This document shows, piece by piece, positions 12,920 to 26,166 of a stretch of 64,000 nt of DNA. Every line of letters starts with the position of its first letter. The first letter of the stretch is position 1. The notes under the pieces are model-generated. The model saw nothing but the letters and a program-made list of their open reading frames with translations, did not search any database and was not told the origin of the DNA. The DNA comes from Mactromeris polynyma (lineage: Eukaryota > Mollusca > Bivalvia > Venerida > Mactridae), in the NCBI GenBank assembly GCA_032209605.1, contig JASFXZ010000026.1, forward strand, positions 1,984,001 to 2,048,000. The letters are read 5' to 3'. The position numbers were made by a program, and so were the translations under genes.

Positions 12920-15900
12920 AGTTAATTCTAAAGAAAAAGGAATCTTAATCAAACTTGTCTGTTGTAATCCTAGACAAAATGTAGATCTAGTTCTGTTTGC
13001 TTTAAACTGACGAGATGGTTACAGACGTATTACAATTGTTACATGTACTAGACATTGCAAGTTATTATGTTTGTATACCAAAGTTTATTGTTAATTATCT
13101 ACGATTAACGAATATAAACACCAGCATTTATAGTGTCAATCAACGTTTGTTGGACTGTATTACACTTCAAAAGTTTGTTAAATCTACATTGAATGACACA
13201 ATACTCGAACATCTCACGGAAACGTCAAGAAAAAACATTTCTACAGGTTTAAAACTTTCTAAAACTTAATGATAGATTGAAACAAGACAAATAACCACGT
13301 GTGGGGCAAAGCTAAAACAAATACTTCACAATAATATTGTACATTTGTAGAGGTTTGACAAGTATGATACAATTTACTGCCCAGATTTAGAAGTAAGTAA
13401 CGATGGATTTATTTGTTAAATTACGTGCTAACTCACAATTGACAAGTAAAATACTCTCTTGTATTATTGAGATAAGAGACAAACATGTTTATACATGTCT
13501 GTACATATCGGGACATCTGCCCCCAGTTTATAAAACTTCTTACATTGAGTTTTTTTCAACAAAACCTTTTTTTTTCATTTCTTGCAGATATATATACCCA
13601 GTCCAATTAAAAACGCACATTCAAGTTTAGACCTATGAAATGTTTGTAAAACTTCATTTAGGTTAATGTGAATCTCAATTGATATGAAAATAACATTTGG
13701 TTGTCATAAAAAATATGCACGATGCATACCCATGAAATAATATTATGTCATATGCTTTTCTTGTACCACAGTGTAAGTGAACACAACTTGAGAAAATTTA
13801 CATTGTGCGTTTTTAAGTGTGCTGAGTATAAACAAATATATAAAATTATTAAAAAACGCGATTATTGCCTTTGACAGTAGAGCATGTAGTACACATTTCA
13901 ACTCTTGTAATTGGCTACAAATGTTCGTAACTTAAAATATTTGTTGAATTTTTTAGACCGATCTCAATTACAAATATTATGAGAATTTTGTACTGTTTCT
14001 TTCCCCAAACACGGCAATGTTTTAGTGCATCCATGTGTCTTTATACAAAGTTTCGAAGAATGTCATGATGGGAATATGCAAATACTACATAAAATAAATC
14101 GAACTGAGTGTTGCGATTCCTTATGTTACTGCACACACTAGAACCATGAAACCCATGAACCCACATCGTTTCTGAAAAATGTTAAACTCTTAGATACATG
14201 TAATATGATGAACACTCTGTTTTATGCAAACATGTCATTTTTCGAGGTCTGAATCTACTTCCGGGTAAAGTTTTCTTGGTACAATGTACACACAAAGAGA
14301 TTTTTGGGTCTGACCTATTATATTAAGTATATACCTCTGTGTAGTGGAATGATAAACTGCTATATTAATCTTACCGAAATATGGCTTCCGAAAGATTGTC
14401 ATTAACTAAATAGAAAAATGAAAGAAATCCATTTTCACATCAAACTACAATCAGGCCGACTATTAGTGTCCTTTTCCGTTTGTCGACTGTACATTCAGTT
14501 CGGGGTATTCAACCAGTATGACAACTTGTGTGAAATTCAATATGAAAGTAAAACTTCATTTATCACTTTAAGGAGTTCAAGTAAACAACAATATTGACTT
14601 GACATAAAGAGACTACGACATTTAACCGTACTTCAAATTACTAACCCAAATAAAAATGTTTATTTTTCTTGGGTTGATTTTCACCCGGTGTATATATACG
14701 TGTTTGATTATTTCGCATCTTAAACCCAACCTAAGGCTTAGTGAATGGTAAACGATAATGCATGAACGCTACATTTGTGTTGGCTTTATCGAATTTCGCA
14801 TTAACATGTCAGTTTATTATAAATAGAGATAAACAGTGCTCTTATTGTTAAACGCTTGTGTGTCTGTTATGATTTAAACATGTGATAAATTGTTGTCATA
14901 GATTAATGCACCTTCCTGAGATATGACTATTTGCATGACCATAGCCTCATTATTTTAATCGACGAAGTTTCCAAATATGATTCATATACGACAGTCTGTG
15001 TTAAGGAGAAATTTAAATATAGTGTCATGTTTACATACCGTCTTGTATTGTTCAGTGACTGAACACCAGCCATATCCCAAAACAGATCTTTACGCATTAC
15101 AGGCCCGTATCTTGAGGGTATAAGGGTCCTTCCCGGGGTGGATTCGCTGCTTCCACACCGTATTTGACGGATACTGAAAACAGAACACGAATTCAAAAGA
15201 AACTGAATGAAATGTAAAAATGGCCCTACACGACTATATTCAATGCCGCACACATAGGTTGTACCCCAACCAAGACGCGATACATCTTTGAGGCTACACC
15301 GGGTCTCGAGGTAGCTGCCATAGAATTTAGCCATTTCGTGAATTGGGAAAAGTAGTATCCCATTAACATAATGCAACTTTGCATTAATCTCCTATTTACA
15401 GACAATTAAATATTAACATATATCAGTATAAACGTTTTTGATATATGAAATAACGTTATATGTTATATGAGCCGGCAATCTTACAGTTAAAATACTAACA
15501 TCATTATGCAATACACCGAGATAAATGTATCATCGAAAGCCTAGCGTGCCCGGATGTTAGGTATTCTATTACTGCAACACGATTCTATTTCAAAAACTGA
15601 ATCTACGATAATCGTCGAATCATCCGGACTACGTAATGCAATATCATATAGTATCATGTAACATGTTAATTTCACTGAAGAGTGCATTCATTATATCCTA
15701 AAGTTCAAGGACACGCTGTAAAGTCTGGAGCCATCTTGTACTGATACTAAATGTTATAAAACAGACATGTTTCATGCAAAGGACAACCTTGACGAGAGGT
15801 CAATGTTTTTTGTAAATAACTGCGTACACTCGTTCCACATATTTTATATAATTATTTATTACCGTTCATACGTAAAACACTTTATTTATCAACATTAATT

Positions 15901-16109
15901 TATAATTGTGATGTACAACAGTGTTCTTGATGTAACTGTCTGTCGGATGCAATATATAACACCCAGTGCAATTCAACAAAAAATCCGGAGGAATCCGAAA
16001 TGAGCGTGAAGCATGGTTCCCGGCTTCTCCGTTTGAGTAGAATCGACGGCTAGCAACAGAAGAAACAAAATGGTTACTCGACTGTCTAATACATTTTGCT
16101 GTTAAAGCA
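12920..16109. other. AT-rich DNA, no gene supported
   Basis: The longest frame is on the minus strand (14927-15376, about 149 codons). It matches no family that I recognise and lacks an obvious exon structure. Confidence 0.4.
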
Positions 16110-16189
16110 GCCTCGATATTAAAACCACCTCAATAATAAGACCAATTTTCAAGGGTCCCAAGTGTGGTCTTATTAATGAGGGTTTACTG
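16110..16189 (+). mobile_element. MITE family A, copy 5 (partial)
   Basis: Only the distal half with 'aattttcaagggtcccaag' and the end GAGGGTTTACTG, followed by TA, is well preserved. The proximal end is decayed. Confidence 0.65.
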
Positions 16190-16190
16190 T

Positions 16191-16686
16191 ATTTGGATTC
16201 AACCCGTTGGGAACCATTCAGATGATGTTTTACAAGTTTAAGCATTAACATCAAACACGATGCCTTTACACAAGTCAATGAGCAGTATAAAACCCGTTCT
16301 TCTGAAGAGCCGGTCCAACAGGCTTACTAGCTTTTTGAAAGCTATTATTGTGTTACGATTCAGTGTATCATCCGTATACTTCATGTTCCATTACTTACCC
16401 CAGATGTTTTTGCGTATATGGATACAATTGAGTTATACAATCACTAAGACATAGTCACACGATTGTAACATAAACTACAAGTAGTTTATAGTACACGTGA
16501 TTTCATCTGACTATCTGTATGAACCTATCATAGCATATACGCAATGTAATACCTTGTTATTACGAAATACACAAATGTATTAAATGGTTATTAAGTTAAT
16601 AAAAACTAAAACTCGCACCATCGCCAAAAAGTACGTACTATTACAGTATTGTTGACTGGATTAGTGATGAATTGTTCACTTTAATA
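16191..16686. other. AT-rich DNA, no gene recognised
   Basis: A frame of about 64 codons at 16260-16454 has no recognisable features. Confidence 0.4.
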
Positions 16687-16688
16687 TA

Positions 16689-16866
16689 CAGTAGAACCTC
16701 ACTTAAAGACCACCTCAATAATAAGACCATCTCAAAATTAAGAGCACAATTTTCAAGTCCATGTTCACTGTTTTGCTCTTAATTCAATGTCAATTTTAAG
16801 ACCACCTCAATATTAAGACCTCTTTTCAAGGGTCACAAGGGTGGTCTTATTATTGAGGTTTTACTG
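16689..16866 (+). mobile_element. MITE family A, copy 6 (standard form)
   Basis: This 178-bp TA-flanked copy starts CAGTAGAACCTCACTTAAAG and ends TTATTGAGGTTTTACTG. It is one of the best-preserved copies and serves as a reference for the family. Confidence 0.88.
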
Positions 16867-16867
16867 T

Positions 16868-19175
16868 ATATTAACTGGTTGACATCCTGTTATACACGTC
16901 TAGTATATTGAGACAATGGTTGCAGAAAGGTTGGGCGGACAGGGCTATTATCTATATCAACTGGTGACAATAGACGCAGAAATCGCTCAGTAAAAAAGTA
17001 AAATTTCAAGGTCAATTGTATACGCAGGAGAGCTAACTATCTACAAATGAAAAGCAATTATTATTACATTAACTTATATATCTCTTAAATAGTCTTTGAA
17101 ACATAAAATATTGCATAAAAACCAAACTATCAATCACTTGTTTTGTTGTGGGACATCCTGAATCAGTTTGTGAAGTCTTCAGTTTACCGGATTTTTCATT
17201 ATGGATATTATTCTATAAGTTTTGTTACACGTGTTTGGGAAATATCTGTTTAATTAGACTATAAAGAAGCTTTCACTTAATTAGTTGACTTGACTTCATA
17301 CCCGATATTGTTCGTATTACAAATATTTATACATATAAGTGAGAATTAAACTACATTTTGAATACACGCATGATTTGTGAGACGTTAAGCGGTGTAATTA
17401 TATCATAATATGAAACTTTTATCAACTAAAAGAAAACACAGTATTTGTCATTTTTGTCGATGTTTGTATACATAAACGGAGAATGAACGAAGTTCTCAGA
17501 CCTATATAAAGACGACTTTGTCATACCAAATACTTCTCAAGGTAATTGAAATGAGAGAGTAGGCAAATATTGAATGAAAATGTCTAACTTTTTTATGCTC
17601 GTTTCATATTATGAAAATCATTTATGATGTGTGTATCAGTAAAACAAATCGCAAAGTCTGAATTTTCGTCCATTTGACATAAACGAAGCATGACCATATT
17701 GACTCTGCAACCCTGTGCTTTCTACTCGGTCTACCCTATTTAAATTTGTCGTAAATGGCTGAAGATTTGTTTACTTAAATACGTGGTTATAACTGGATAT
17801 CCACTTTGGATTGTAAAACATCACTAAAACTGGGACTATCATGTGTAACTCTATCGGAACAGGCTATACAGGTTAGGGGATGTTGCTGAATTATATATTA
17901 GGTGTTTTAAATTAATTTATTCGGAGAGATAGTGTCTGAATAATTCTACATGTCTTATATAGATAATACTTGATTCTGAACGTGGTCAGCAATATGTTTG
18001 GATGTCATTAATTGTCTCGTCACGATCTTAATTTCATGCTCCTTTCTATCACCTGCGAAATATTCACATTGCTTTGTTCAGTCGGAACTTGAAAGATTAA
18101 ATAGTGGTTGTCTTCATCGAGCCATTAAAGAAGGATATCATTAGAAGAAACACGGACAGTCAGTAGAAACTGTAGCTGCTTTATGTCAGTGTTAAATAGT
18201 GCACAGTGATATCTAAAGGAGAAGAGTGCGGTGTGGCTATCCGGCTCATGTGTATTGAACCATCTAATAGGAAGTCGGATGTATTAGATGCGAGAGTTGA
18301 ACTCGTTGAAGAAACGAACGAGTGTGTTTTGAAATACATATAGGATATTATGGTTGCATGAGATTTAAATAATCAAAATTGTATCAAACCGAACAGAATC
18401 AATGAAATTTTACTGACGCGTAGATTAAGAAAAATCCTCATTCGATACAAAACATTGGATTTTTTAATACCCGTATGTCAGACAGACAATACTGTTGAAG
18501 TTTACTGTGCAATATTTACAGAAAGATATCTCGAAGCTTTAATATCTTCAGCAAAAAGGGTAGCGTTATCTTGATAAAATATGACATAGCATTGATAACA
18601 AAGTCTTAAGGACCTAGGACGGGTATAACATAAATACGAAAGTATCTCTCGTTTATCTTACGTCGTCTAAACATGTGTATGTGTATGTGCAGTTGATGGT
18701 AAGACAGATCTACATACTGTAGGAACTAATCAACAGAGATTTTGGGCTGTCTTTGAGCCTACATTCTGGTGATGCTGGGAACATAACGAATTTATTTATA
18801 CGTTATCACATGCGAACAAACAACTTTAGGGACTTTACATTAGCTACCTTGCTGGACTAGCCTTTACGAATATTTCTACAGCTACGTATATAAAACATTT
18901 AGACCCCTTTGTGGTCCCGTGTTTTATTGACTGTTAAGTTAATGAAATAAATACAAGCCACCATTAAAGGCTCGACAGATCATTCTATTGTCACTATTCT
19001 TTGGAATACTAACGTGTACGCTCCACACTAGAAGTCTTGACGGACCAAAACTTGGATGTAAATCTGCCATCATCGAGATACTGATCTCAATTTGTAAGCA
19101 ATTTGGATATTTTGTACAGAGAAGTCAGTCGTGTTAAAACAAAGTCGAGTGGGACAATTTTATTTGTTGGTGCAG
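16868..19175. other. AT-rich DNA upstream of the proline-rich exon
   Basis: I could not identify a partner exon for the segment at 19176. Around 18050-18260 the sequence looks somewhat less AT-rich, but I cannot define an exon there. Confidence 0.35.
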
Positions 19176-19555
19176 ACTATAATCAAACTGGAAGTGATGA
19201 GACTTACCCCGGCGCCGACGGCTTTGACGCTGTCAGGTCTGCAATCGATCGCCTCGTTGCCGCCAATGTCAACTGGAGCAGACACTATAATATACTACAC
19301 TTTGTCACAGCCACCACCAGCAAGCCCCGGGCTCACAAATGGACTTACAACTATGCATCCACCTCCGCCGGCGAGCCCATCCTTACCCTTACATCAGACT
19401 ATACCTAGTGCTGTCAGTCCGGCATTACCACCTATGAGCCCTGGGCTGCCACCCTCAAGTCCAAGAGTAAGCCCACAGTCAACGGGGCTTGTGCCGGACA
19501 TTATGCATCTTATCAACTATGGCGACAAAGATATGGGACTTCTACTTTCACAGAG
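19176..19555 (+). CDS. Candidate internal exon, Pro/Ser-rich protein (unrecognised)
   Basis: This 380-bp block is much richer in GC than its surroundings. It lies between a plausible acceptor (ggtgcag, AG at 19174-19175) and a donor (CAGAG|GTAAAA, GT at 19556-19557). The frame starting at 19176 is open through 126 codons. It encodes a Pro/Ser/Thr-rich segment (for example SPALPPMSPGLPPSSP) that ends in a more ordered-looking stretch, PDIMHLINYGDKDMGLLL. The exon would start in phase 0 and end with two bases of a split codon. A second frame through the same block (ending at 19408) is also open and of normal composition, so the frame choice is uncertain. I do not recognise the protein and found no partner exons. 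Confidence 0.4.
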
Positions 19556-19557
19556 GT

Positions 19558-20569
19558 AAAAACTTATTTTGTCTGTCCGTCCGTACGTTAACACTACACG
19601 TAAGTTACTGCGATCTGTGATTAAGGCAATTATATCAACGTAACAATCTAATTAATACTCGCTATTCTTAATTTTCTCTGCAGGCACACTTCTGCTTTAC
19701 GTTCTGTAAATGTGTTATTATTATTCCTGGTAATCATTTTATATGATTGTACGAAATTGTCTCTCATTGTGAACAAAATCGTTTGCAGATACCCGATGAT
19801 AAACATTATTACGAGTTATTTTAAGTATAAACTTACGCATAACAATTTGATTTTGAAATATGACAGAGAGTGATTTCATTGTTAAACTGATTACTTCCTG
19901 AATTTCTCACCCTGATAAAACACTCCTTGAAATCGTGCCTGTTTCAGTTTTCCACGTAGCAAATTAAACCCGTCCTTTAACCTTTACAACATTTACTTCA
20001 AAAGTAGGGACAATGTGGTCATTGGGAATGCATGCGTCAAGTCTTATTTAGAACATTGTACTTAATCTCACAAACGTTTAAATTGGAGTTCAAGAAGTAG
20101 CTTGCTATTGTATGTTTGTGTGTATCATATGTAAACTAAGTTTCACACTATATTCGAAAAACATTGCGTGTTCTTCTTAGAAAATGGTTTCTTTATTTAG
20201 ATATATAATTTCACGATAGTAAAACTTAAGTCTCATCGTAATATTTTCTTTATATGTATGTAAATTAGTTATCTTCAATTTTACCTAATATTCGTTGTGT
20301 CACTGATAATCAACATTATCTGAGCATACCAGGATGCAATCTAATATCCATGACGATACAAGTATTCAACTACAACTTGTTAGCAAACATCGTAATTATA
20401 AGAGAACGTGTACTTATTCTGGTTAATAAGTAATTTATTTACACTGTGAAAATTAAAACCCCTACAATCTGGGTTACATTTACAAAGATTCATACAATGT
20501 GGCGGTTATGTACAGACAATGTCAAACGTTTGCCCGAGAGGTCGTATGTCTGAGTCTGATATAATTATA
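19558..20569. other. AT-rich DNA, no gene recognised
   Basis: If the preceding exon is real, this is probably its downstream intron. No exon was identified. Confidence 0.35.
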
Positions 20570-20747
20570 CAGTTGGATATCGTTTATTCGACAACCTTCT
20601 ATCCGAATACTTGGTATCATCCGAAATGAATAGCAGTGCCCTATGTATCTTCTTAGGCACGTCAAATTAGAATGTTCTATTCGAAACCATGTCTTATTCG
20701 AAATATAATTTCGGACCCGATGAATTCGAATGAACGAGGTCCGAATG
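20570..20747 (-). mobile_element. MITE family B, copy 2
   Basis: This 178-bp TA-flanked copy is in opposite orientation to copy 1. It starts CAGTTGGATATCGTTTATTC and ends GAACGAGGTCCGAATG. The internal block 'ccgaatacttggtatcatcc' is the reverse complement of the matching block in copy 1. Confidence 0.78.
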
Positions 20748-20749
20748 TA

Positions 20750-21055
20750 GTCTCGTGGCGGTTCTGTGGCATTTTACTACCTTTAAAACTATTTTGTACC
20801 AGTTATTAACTCACTCATTATCGTTGCAATTATGGGTAATGATGTTAATACATATGGAAAAAGTGTGATAAAATGATTTTATGACTGTAATGAGACACCT
20901 ATACGTATAGTATATGTCGATTTGATTGCTGTTATACGCCCTTTATTGTATTTGCGGTTAGTGTTAGCAGTGATCTGGCCTAACATCCTGTTCCTGAACT
21001 AAACTGGTGTTGAATCCTGACTAGTCACATTACGGGGATTGCTATTCGATTTAAA
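20750..21055. other. AT-rich DNA, nothing recognised
   Basis: No feature was seen between the MITE and the SINE. Confidence 0.4.
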
Positions 21056-21057
21056 GT

Positions 21058-21245
21058 TTGCCCGGTTCGTTTAGATGGAAGAGCACTGGGCTGTCACTCG
21101 GGAGATCCGGGTTCGATTCTAGGGCGAGGCAGGTAATGTCCATCCGTTTGCATTACGCCTCTGATTCATACGGAGAAGTTGTCAGCTGCTTGCGGAAGGG
21201 CAAGGTCGATAATTAATTCCACTGACCGCCACATTTAACTTACAA
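21058..21245 (+). mobile_element. tRNA-derived SINE
   Basis: A clear tRNA-like head with box A (gtttagatggaagagcactg) and box B (gggttcgattc) is followed by the conserved body 'ctctgattcatacggagaag' and 'ttgtcagctgcttgcggaag'. The same body block occurs in several other SINE copies here. The arrangement fits a molluscan SINE of the kind described as V-SINE/RUDI, an assignment that needs an alignment. Confidence 0.75.
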
Positions 21246-22812
21246 AATGTTAAACCTAGAAAAATGAAAGGAACAAACATGATTTGCCCAAAGAAATGAT
21301 TGTCATCGGTCTAGCATCACGAAGTTTACTTTAAACAAATTGATAAAGAAGATAAAATTGAAGTCAGTACGCCGAAGTTCTACTATGGTCGATAGCTTTC
21401 AGCACGAGTATCTGAGTCGTTGGTATCGCTTGTACTTTATACATCAGTACACTTCAGTTCAGTTCTTGGGATAAACATCAAAGGCAATTGTTTAATTTAT
21501 CAGATTGCAATTGTATTTAAAAAAACTCAGATGTGCGTATGTACTAAACTTCACCACAATATTCATCTTTAAAATGTATCCGTGTTTATTTTAGTTTTCA
21601 TGGATTTTTTAAATTGAATGGTGAAAAAATCTAGGAATTCTCAAATTGTATAGCATAGTTCGTAGTTTATCAAATTGATGATCAAAAATGTTTTGCAATT
21701 CATATGAGCACTGAACCTTCACCAATATACATCGTAGTTACAGTTTAATTTATATACAATCATTATTACCAACAACTGATGTGAAACCAAACGGTCTGAT
21801 TATTTACTTTTTATGAGAAAATTTGACAAAATTGGCGATGATAAGTGTTTAATTAGTCACGGTTGTTTAAACTTCATGCAAGTTATATTACTTTGGAGAT
21901 ATAGATAACTCACTGTGAGTCAGCGTGAAACATCTCTGGGCTCAGTTACAAACTAGTACTAGGGCACAGAGACCGGACTTGACCGGACCGGACTAACTGG
22001 CATTTTTCCTAAATATCGGTCATATACTTAAATATTATTAACTTGTGCAATAATGTCAATGTTGGCGTTACTTTAAGCAGGAAAGTAAGAAATCATTTAG
22101 AAAACTTCTTCAACAGAACGCAAATACAAACAAGTGTAGGAAAGATCTTAAGGAGGTAAAGTTTCTAGGGATTGAGCGCCAGACATCTGATCCCAATTTT
22201 ATTGGTTCGAATACCACCGTGGACGAGACTCTTCCCCGTTCTTAACAGTCCCTGAATAGGGTCAGCGGTACTGGTTAGTAACCGAGGAAGCAGTCGTCAA
22301 AAAGTGATCAACAGAAGTGGCGACAACCTGTTTCACATTACAACGTAAAATAAACAAGTCTGAAATAACAAGTGTTTCTATTATCGACAGCATCCAGTCC
22401 AATGAATCCCTATTTAACTTGCTAATCAACATATCAATGACAAAGTTCAATGACATATTCCAGTTTATAGTGTTGATATACAGGATAAGAATCGGTACAT
22501 GAAGGTTAAATAGAAACTTGTCTTTCTGGTTCAACCTGAATATATGATTAATGGTTTAATGTGTTATTTTGCTTTCCCAATAGTGTTTCCTTTGGAGATA
22601 CAAACATCATACATACTGTATTTGTATGTAGACATTAATCATATGAATTGTACATACACTTAAAGTGACTAAACGGATATACAGTAACATATATCTGCTT
22701 TCAAACTATGTATAAATCTGAACAGGCGTCACATAAACAACCTTTCTGCAACCATTGTCTCAATCTACCGGACACACTAGACGTGTATAACAGGATGTCA
22801 ACCATTTGATAT
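21246..22812. other. AT-rich DNA, no gene recognised
   Basis: A short ccggac-rich stretch occurs at 21970-22000. The 90-codon frame on the minus strand (22262-22534) overlaps a plus-strand frame and has no domain. Confidence 0.4.
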
Positions 22813-22813
22813 A

Positions 22814-23000
22814 CAGTAAAACCTCAATAGTAAGACCGCCATTGGGACCCTTGAATAGTGGTCTAAATATTGAGGTGTTATAAATATCTAGGTTGAATAT
22901 GTTGAATAAAGTACAAAACAGTTAATTTGGGCTTGAAAATGGCGTTCTTAATTTTGAGGTGAACTAAGTATTGAGGTGGTCTTTAGGTGAGGTTAAGGTG
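22814..23000 (-). mobile_element. MITE family A, copy 7
   Basis: This 187-bp TA-flanked copy starts CAGTAAAACCTCAATAGTAAG and ends with a decayed GGTGAGGTTAAGGTG. Its orientation is opposite to copies 4 and 6. Confidence 0.8.
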
Positions 23001-23002
23001 TA

Positions 23003-23654
23003 AATTTTTGACTGAGAATATAGAGAACATTGGGATGTGCATTTGATAAAAATACGACTTTCATCAGAAGAGAAACGTGTATGTTTCTTCAAAAGTAGTG
23101 AGATAATTAATGCTTATTTTTATGAAGTAGACATTACAATCTATGGTTATCAATACCTACTTCATACACGGACATGTATTTTTTGAACCGTTGAATACTT
23201 TTTTACGTTTCAAGTTATACTAGTATCGTAAACGTTAAATTCTGTGACTTGTCCTACAAAATACACATGTCTATTTCAAGAAGATCGTGTACGATCAGCG
23301 ATATCCCCCACAAATAATACGACGATACTGCAAGTATTGGTCACGCGATTGTATTAAATAACACATTTACATCGAGAGTAATAAAATCCAACTTGTAATG
23401 GTATTAAAAATTGCGATTAAAATTCTGCTTTTTTGTACTGAAAAATCACAAGATGTCGAAAAATAGGTTTTGTATTACTATTTCTATATCGCGTTTTAAA
23501 ACATTATATGTGTATCAATTTACTATACTCAGTGTATAATGACATAGGCTGTATTTTCATAAGGATAGCATTTAGTTTTGTATACATATAGACGATATAC
23601 TAACTGAGTGTCAATGTAAATGATAATACATTAAGATCTAGAGAAGTAACATAA
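23003..23654. other. AT-rich DNA, nothing recognised
   Basis: No repeat or exon was identified. Confidence 0.4.
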
Positions 23655-23655
23655 A

Positions 23656-23824
23656 CAGTAAAACACCACTTATGGAGACCACTTCCATAATAACACCACC
23701 GCTGTAGTAAGACCGTATTTGCTTTGACAAATTTCAACATTTTAACTAAATAACTAGACCACCTCATTAATGAGACCGATATTCTTCAAAACAAATGGCA
23801 GCGTTATTGTTGAGGATTCACGGA
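23656..23824 (+). mobile_element. MITE family A-like element, diverged copy 8
   Basis: The start CAGTAAAACACCACTTATGG and the internal 'agaccacctcattaatgagacc'-like block place it with family A, but it is strongly diverged. The end reads GTTGAGGATTCACGG. Confidence 0.5.
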
Positions 23825-23974
23825 ACATGATGCATAATGTGTACCGGTATATACAACTGAGAGAAAACAGTTGCATGTTGAGACATTTTATTTAGGACTT
23901 TGTCTGCCACACATGTTGTGTTAATCACAAGGATGTCGAAAACACTATTATGTTACTCATGTTTAGCTCACACA

Positions 23975-24070
23975 CCGGATGGGCTCGTACCGGGGCCGCC
24001 AAGTGGCGAAACAGGTTAAGGTCTTAGATCCATAATGGAATCGGGTATCTCTGTGTAATGTCGTTATTTT
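23975..24070 (+). repeat. Possible tRNA-derived SINE head
   Basis: The stretch 'agtggcgaaacaggttaagg' resembles a class II tRNA box A region, but box B is not clear. Confidence 0.3.
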
Positions 24071-26166
24071 CCGTCATCGTTCGTGGCGAATTCGGCGATC
24101 TATGGAAACTGTTCTAAATTGAATAAATTCACACGTTTTAATTTTATTTTCGACTGTTAAAGATAAATGGTGGAAATATTAATAACGACGGGTAAACAAG
24201 TATAGTTCAACAAAAACAGTATGAGGTGAGGTCGTTCCTGGCAAGTCTAAGCGTGTTATCTACGTTCACGTCGCTATGTAAGCTAAATGTATAAAATCTA
24301 GATCCTAACTTCATCCTACCTACTTGAGCTCGAAACACAGTATAAATAATCATGTTGTGTGTTTGCCTACTTATTGAAATATATGGACACACTAAATCTT
24401 CCTCCACTCTTCATTGTGAAGAGTCCGTTCTGTAATGCTACAACTGGTTACAATGATGAGAACACGGTTACAACATTATTGCTCAAGTGCATCTAAATAT
24501 CGACTTATATATCAGGTATAATGCTTAATCATGTATCTAACGTTTGTTGTGACTGGACTACGATTGAGAATCGCTTAGGACAATTAGACCGTCTTTTCTC
24601 GATACCATTTTCTGTGGAAATAAACCGAAATATTTCATTTAATGGGCGCTGGAAATGACCCCCTACCGATTGATTTACCCAAGTTAGCCTTGTGTTTGAT
24701 TATATACCCTTATACGAATACATCTCTAACCTGGTTTCAATCTACCATTTTATGTATACATACTGCATATTTTTATAACATCTGCGATTATAAGCTTATT
24801 GATAAACGAATAATGCACTTGACAATGTCAAAACTGACGATAAATCAAGAAATATCTTCATAACTTCATCAATCATTGACTATTCTACAAAAGTATAATA
24901 ATAAATCGACACACAGCGCTATCGCGGTATTCAAGTGTCAAACTTAAGGATTGATTCTCGTAATAAATATTTACTTATACAATAGTAGATATTATGCAAT
25001 AACTGTGATACTGGCGTTGTTTACAAGTATGTGCGTTTCTCTAGATTGCTGATATTACGACATTTGAATTCCAATGAAAACGGAACACTGGTTTATACCG
25101 TGATATACAATGAGTACACTTAGTCTTTCATTGCCCCTGGAAATTCAATAACGACCATCTTGAGTATGCTCTAACTAGCTGGTTTGAAGTGAGCTGCCTT
25201 TCTAGTGTATACAAACTTAACATGTTTGCATAGTACCGAGTGTATATCATTATAGTCGTATATTTTGTTGAATTTTCCCCTTTAATCGAGCAAACTTTGG
25301 GTTATTTCTTCAGATATAACTACTTAAATCTACTTCAGTTATGCATATGTCTGATAGCGTTTTATTACATGTGTAACGCGTTCATGACGGATTAACTGGG
25401 CTTTACCGTATATCGTATATGATAAAGTCTATCCAACGAACGTCTCTTTCAACACGAACTGACACGATTCGCGTCTTTATTCAAACCAAACATTTAAGCG
25501 CCCAGATTACCAAGACCTGTTAATGTGCAACGCCACAGCATCCAAAACATCCAATTTATCATCATTAATGCAAACGTCACCCAAGTAAGTGCACTAAGGC
25601 ATTAACGACTATTAACCTTACACGGTCGCTGAAAAAACATTTCAATAGAATGTAAGATAACGGTGAGTTTGATTAAGTCGTTTTAGATTTACTTACGTAA
25701 TATTCTCAATTATAGTACTATATTGTAGTAGTCTGTACAACTCAATGCGTTAGAATATGTGATTCGGCCAAATGCACATATGAACCGGGTTCTGGACCGG
25801 ACTACTGCATGTACTGGCAGAAAACGTCAACCATGCTCCAATGCGTTAAGCCACTTAACATTTTTGTTGACTTAGATTATCTTCTCCCAAAACTTGTAAC
25901 AGCATAACATTCTGTATATAGATACCCAGTATTTTAACCGTAAATTTAATACAATACAATATACTAGTTATAAAGCTGTCCACTCGACTTTACACAGACT
26001 ATATCGGGTACGGTCGTAAATACTCTCCATATACAGCATGACTTTTATGCTGAGTGAAGGGGTTTAGAAAAATGAAGTATTTATTGTATACATGTACATA
26101 GAGTGGATGAGTGACAAATACAGTGTTAGATATAGACATTGTCTGAAATGTGGATCTCCCTTATAG
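24071..26166. other. AT-rich DNA, no gene recognised
   Basis: Several chance frames below 75 codons are present and no shared repeat was found. Confidence 0.4.

Noticed and set aside
12465..12952. Several overlapping frames on both strands
   Set aside because: The block is a dispersed repeat shared with 42783-43085, and the frames are not conserved between the copies.
14927..15376. 149-codon minus-strand frame
   Set aside because: It has no recognisable domain, no clear exon borders and is isolated in AT-rich DNA.
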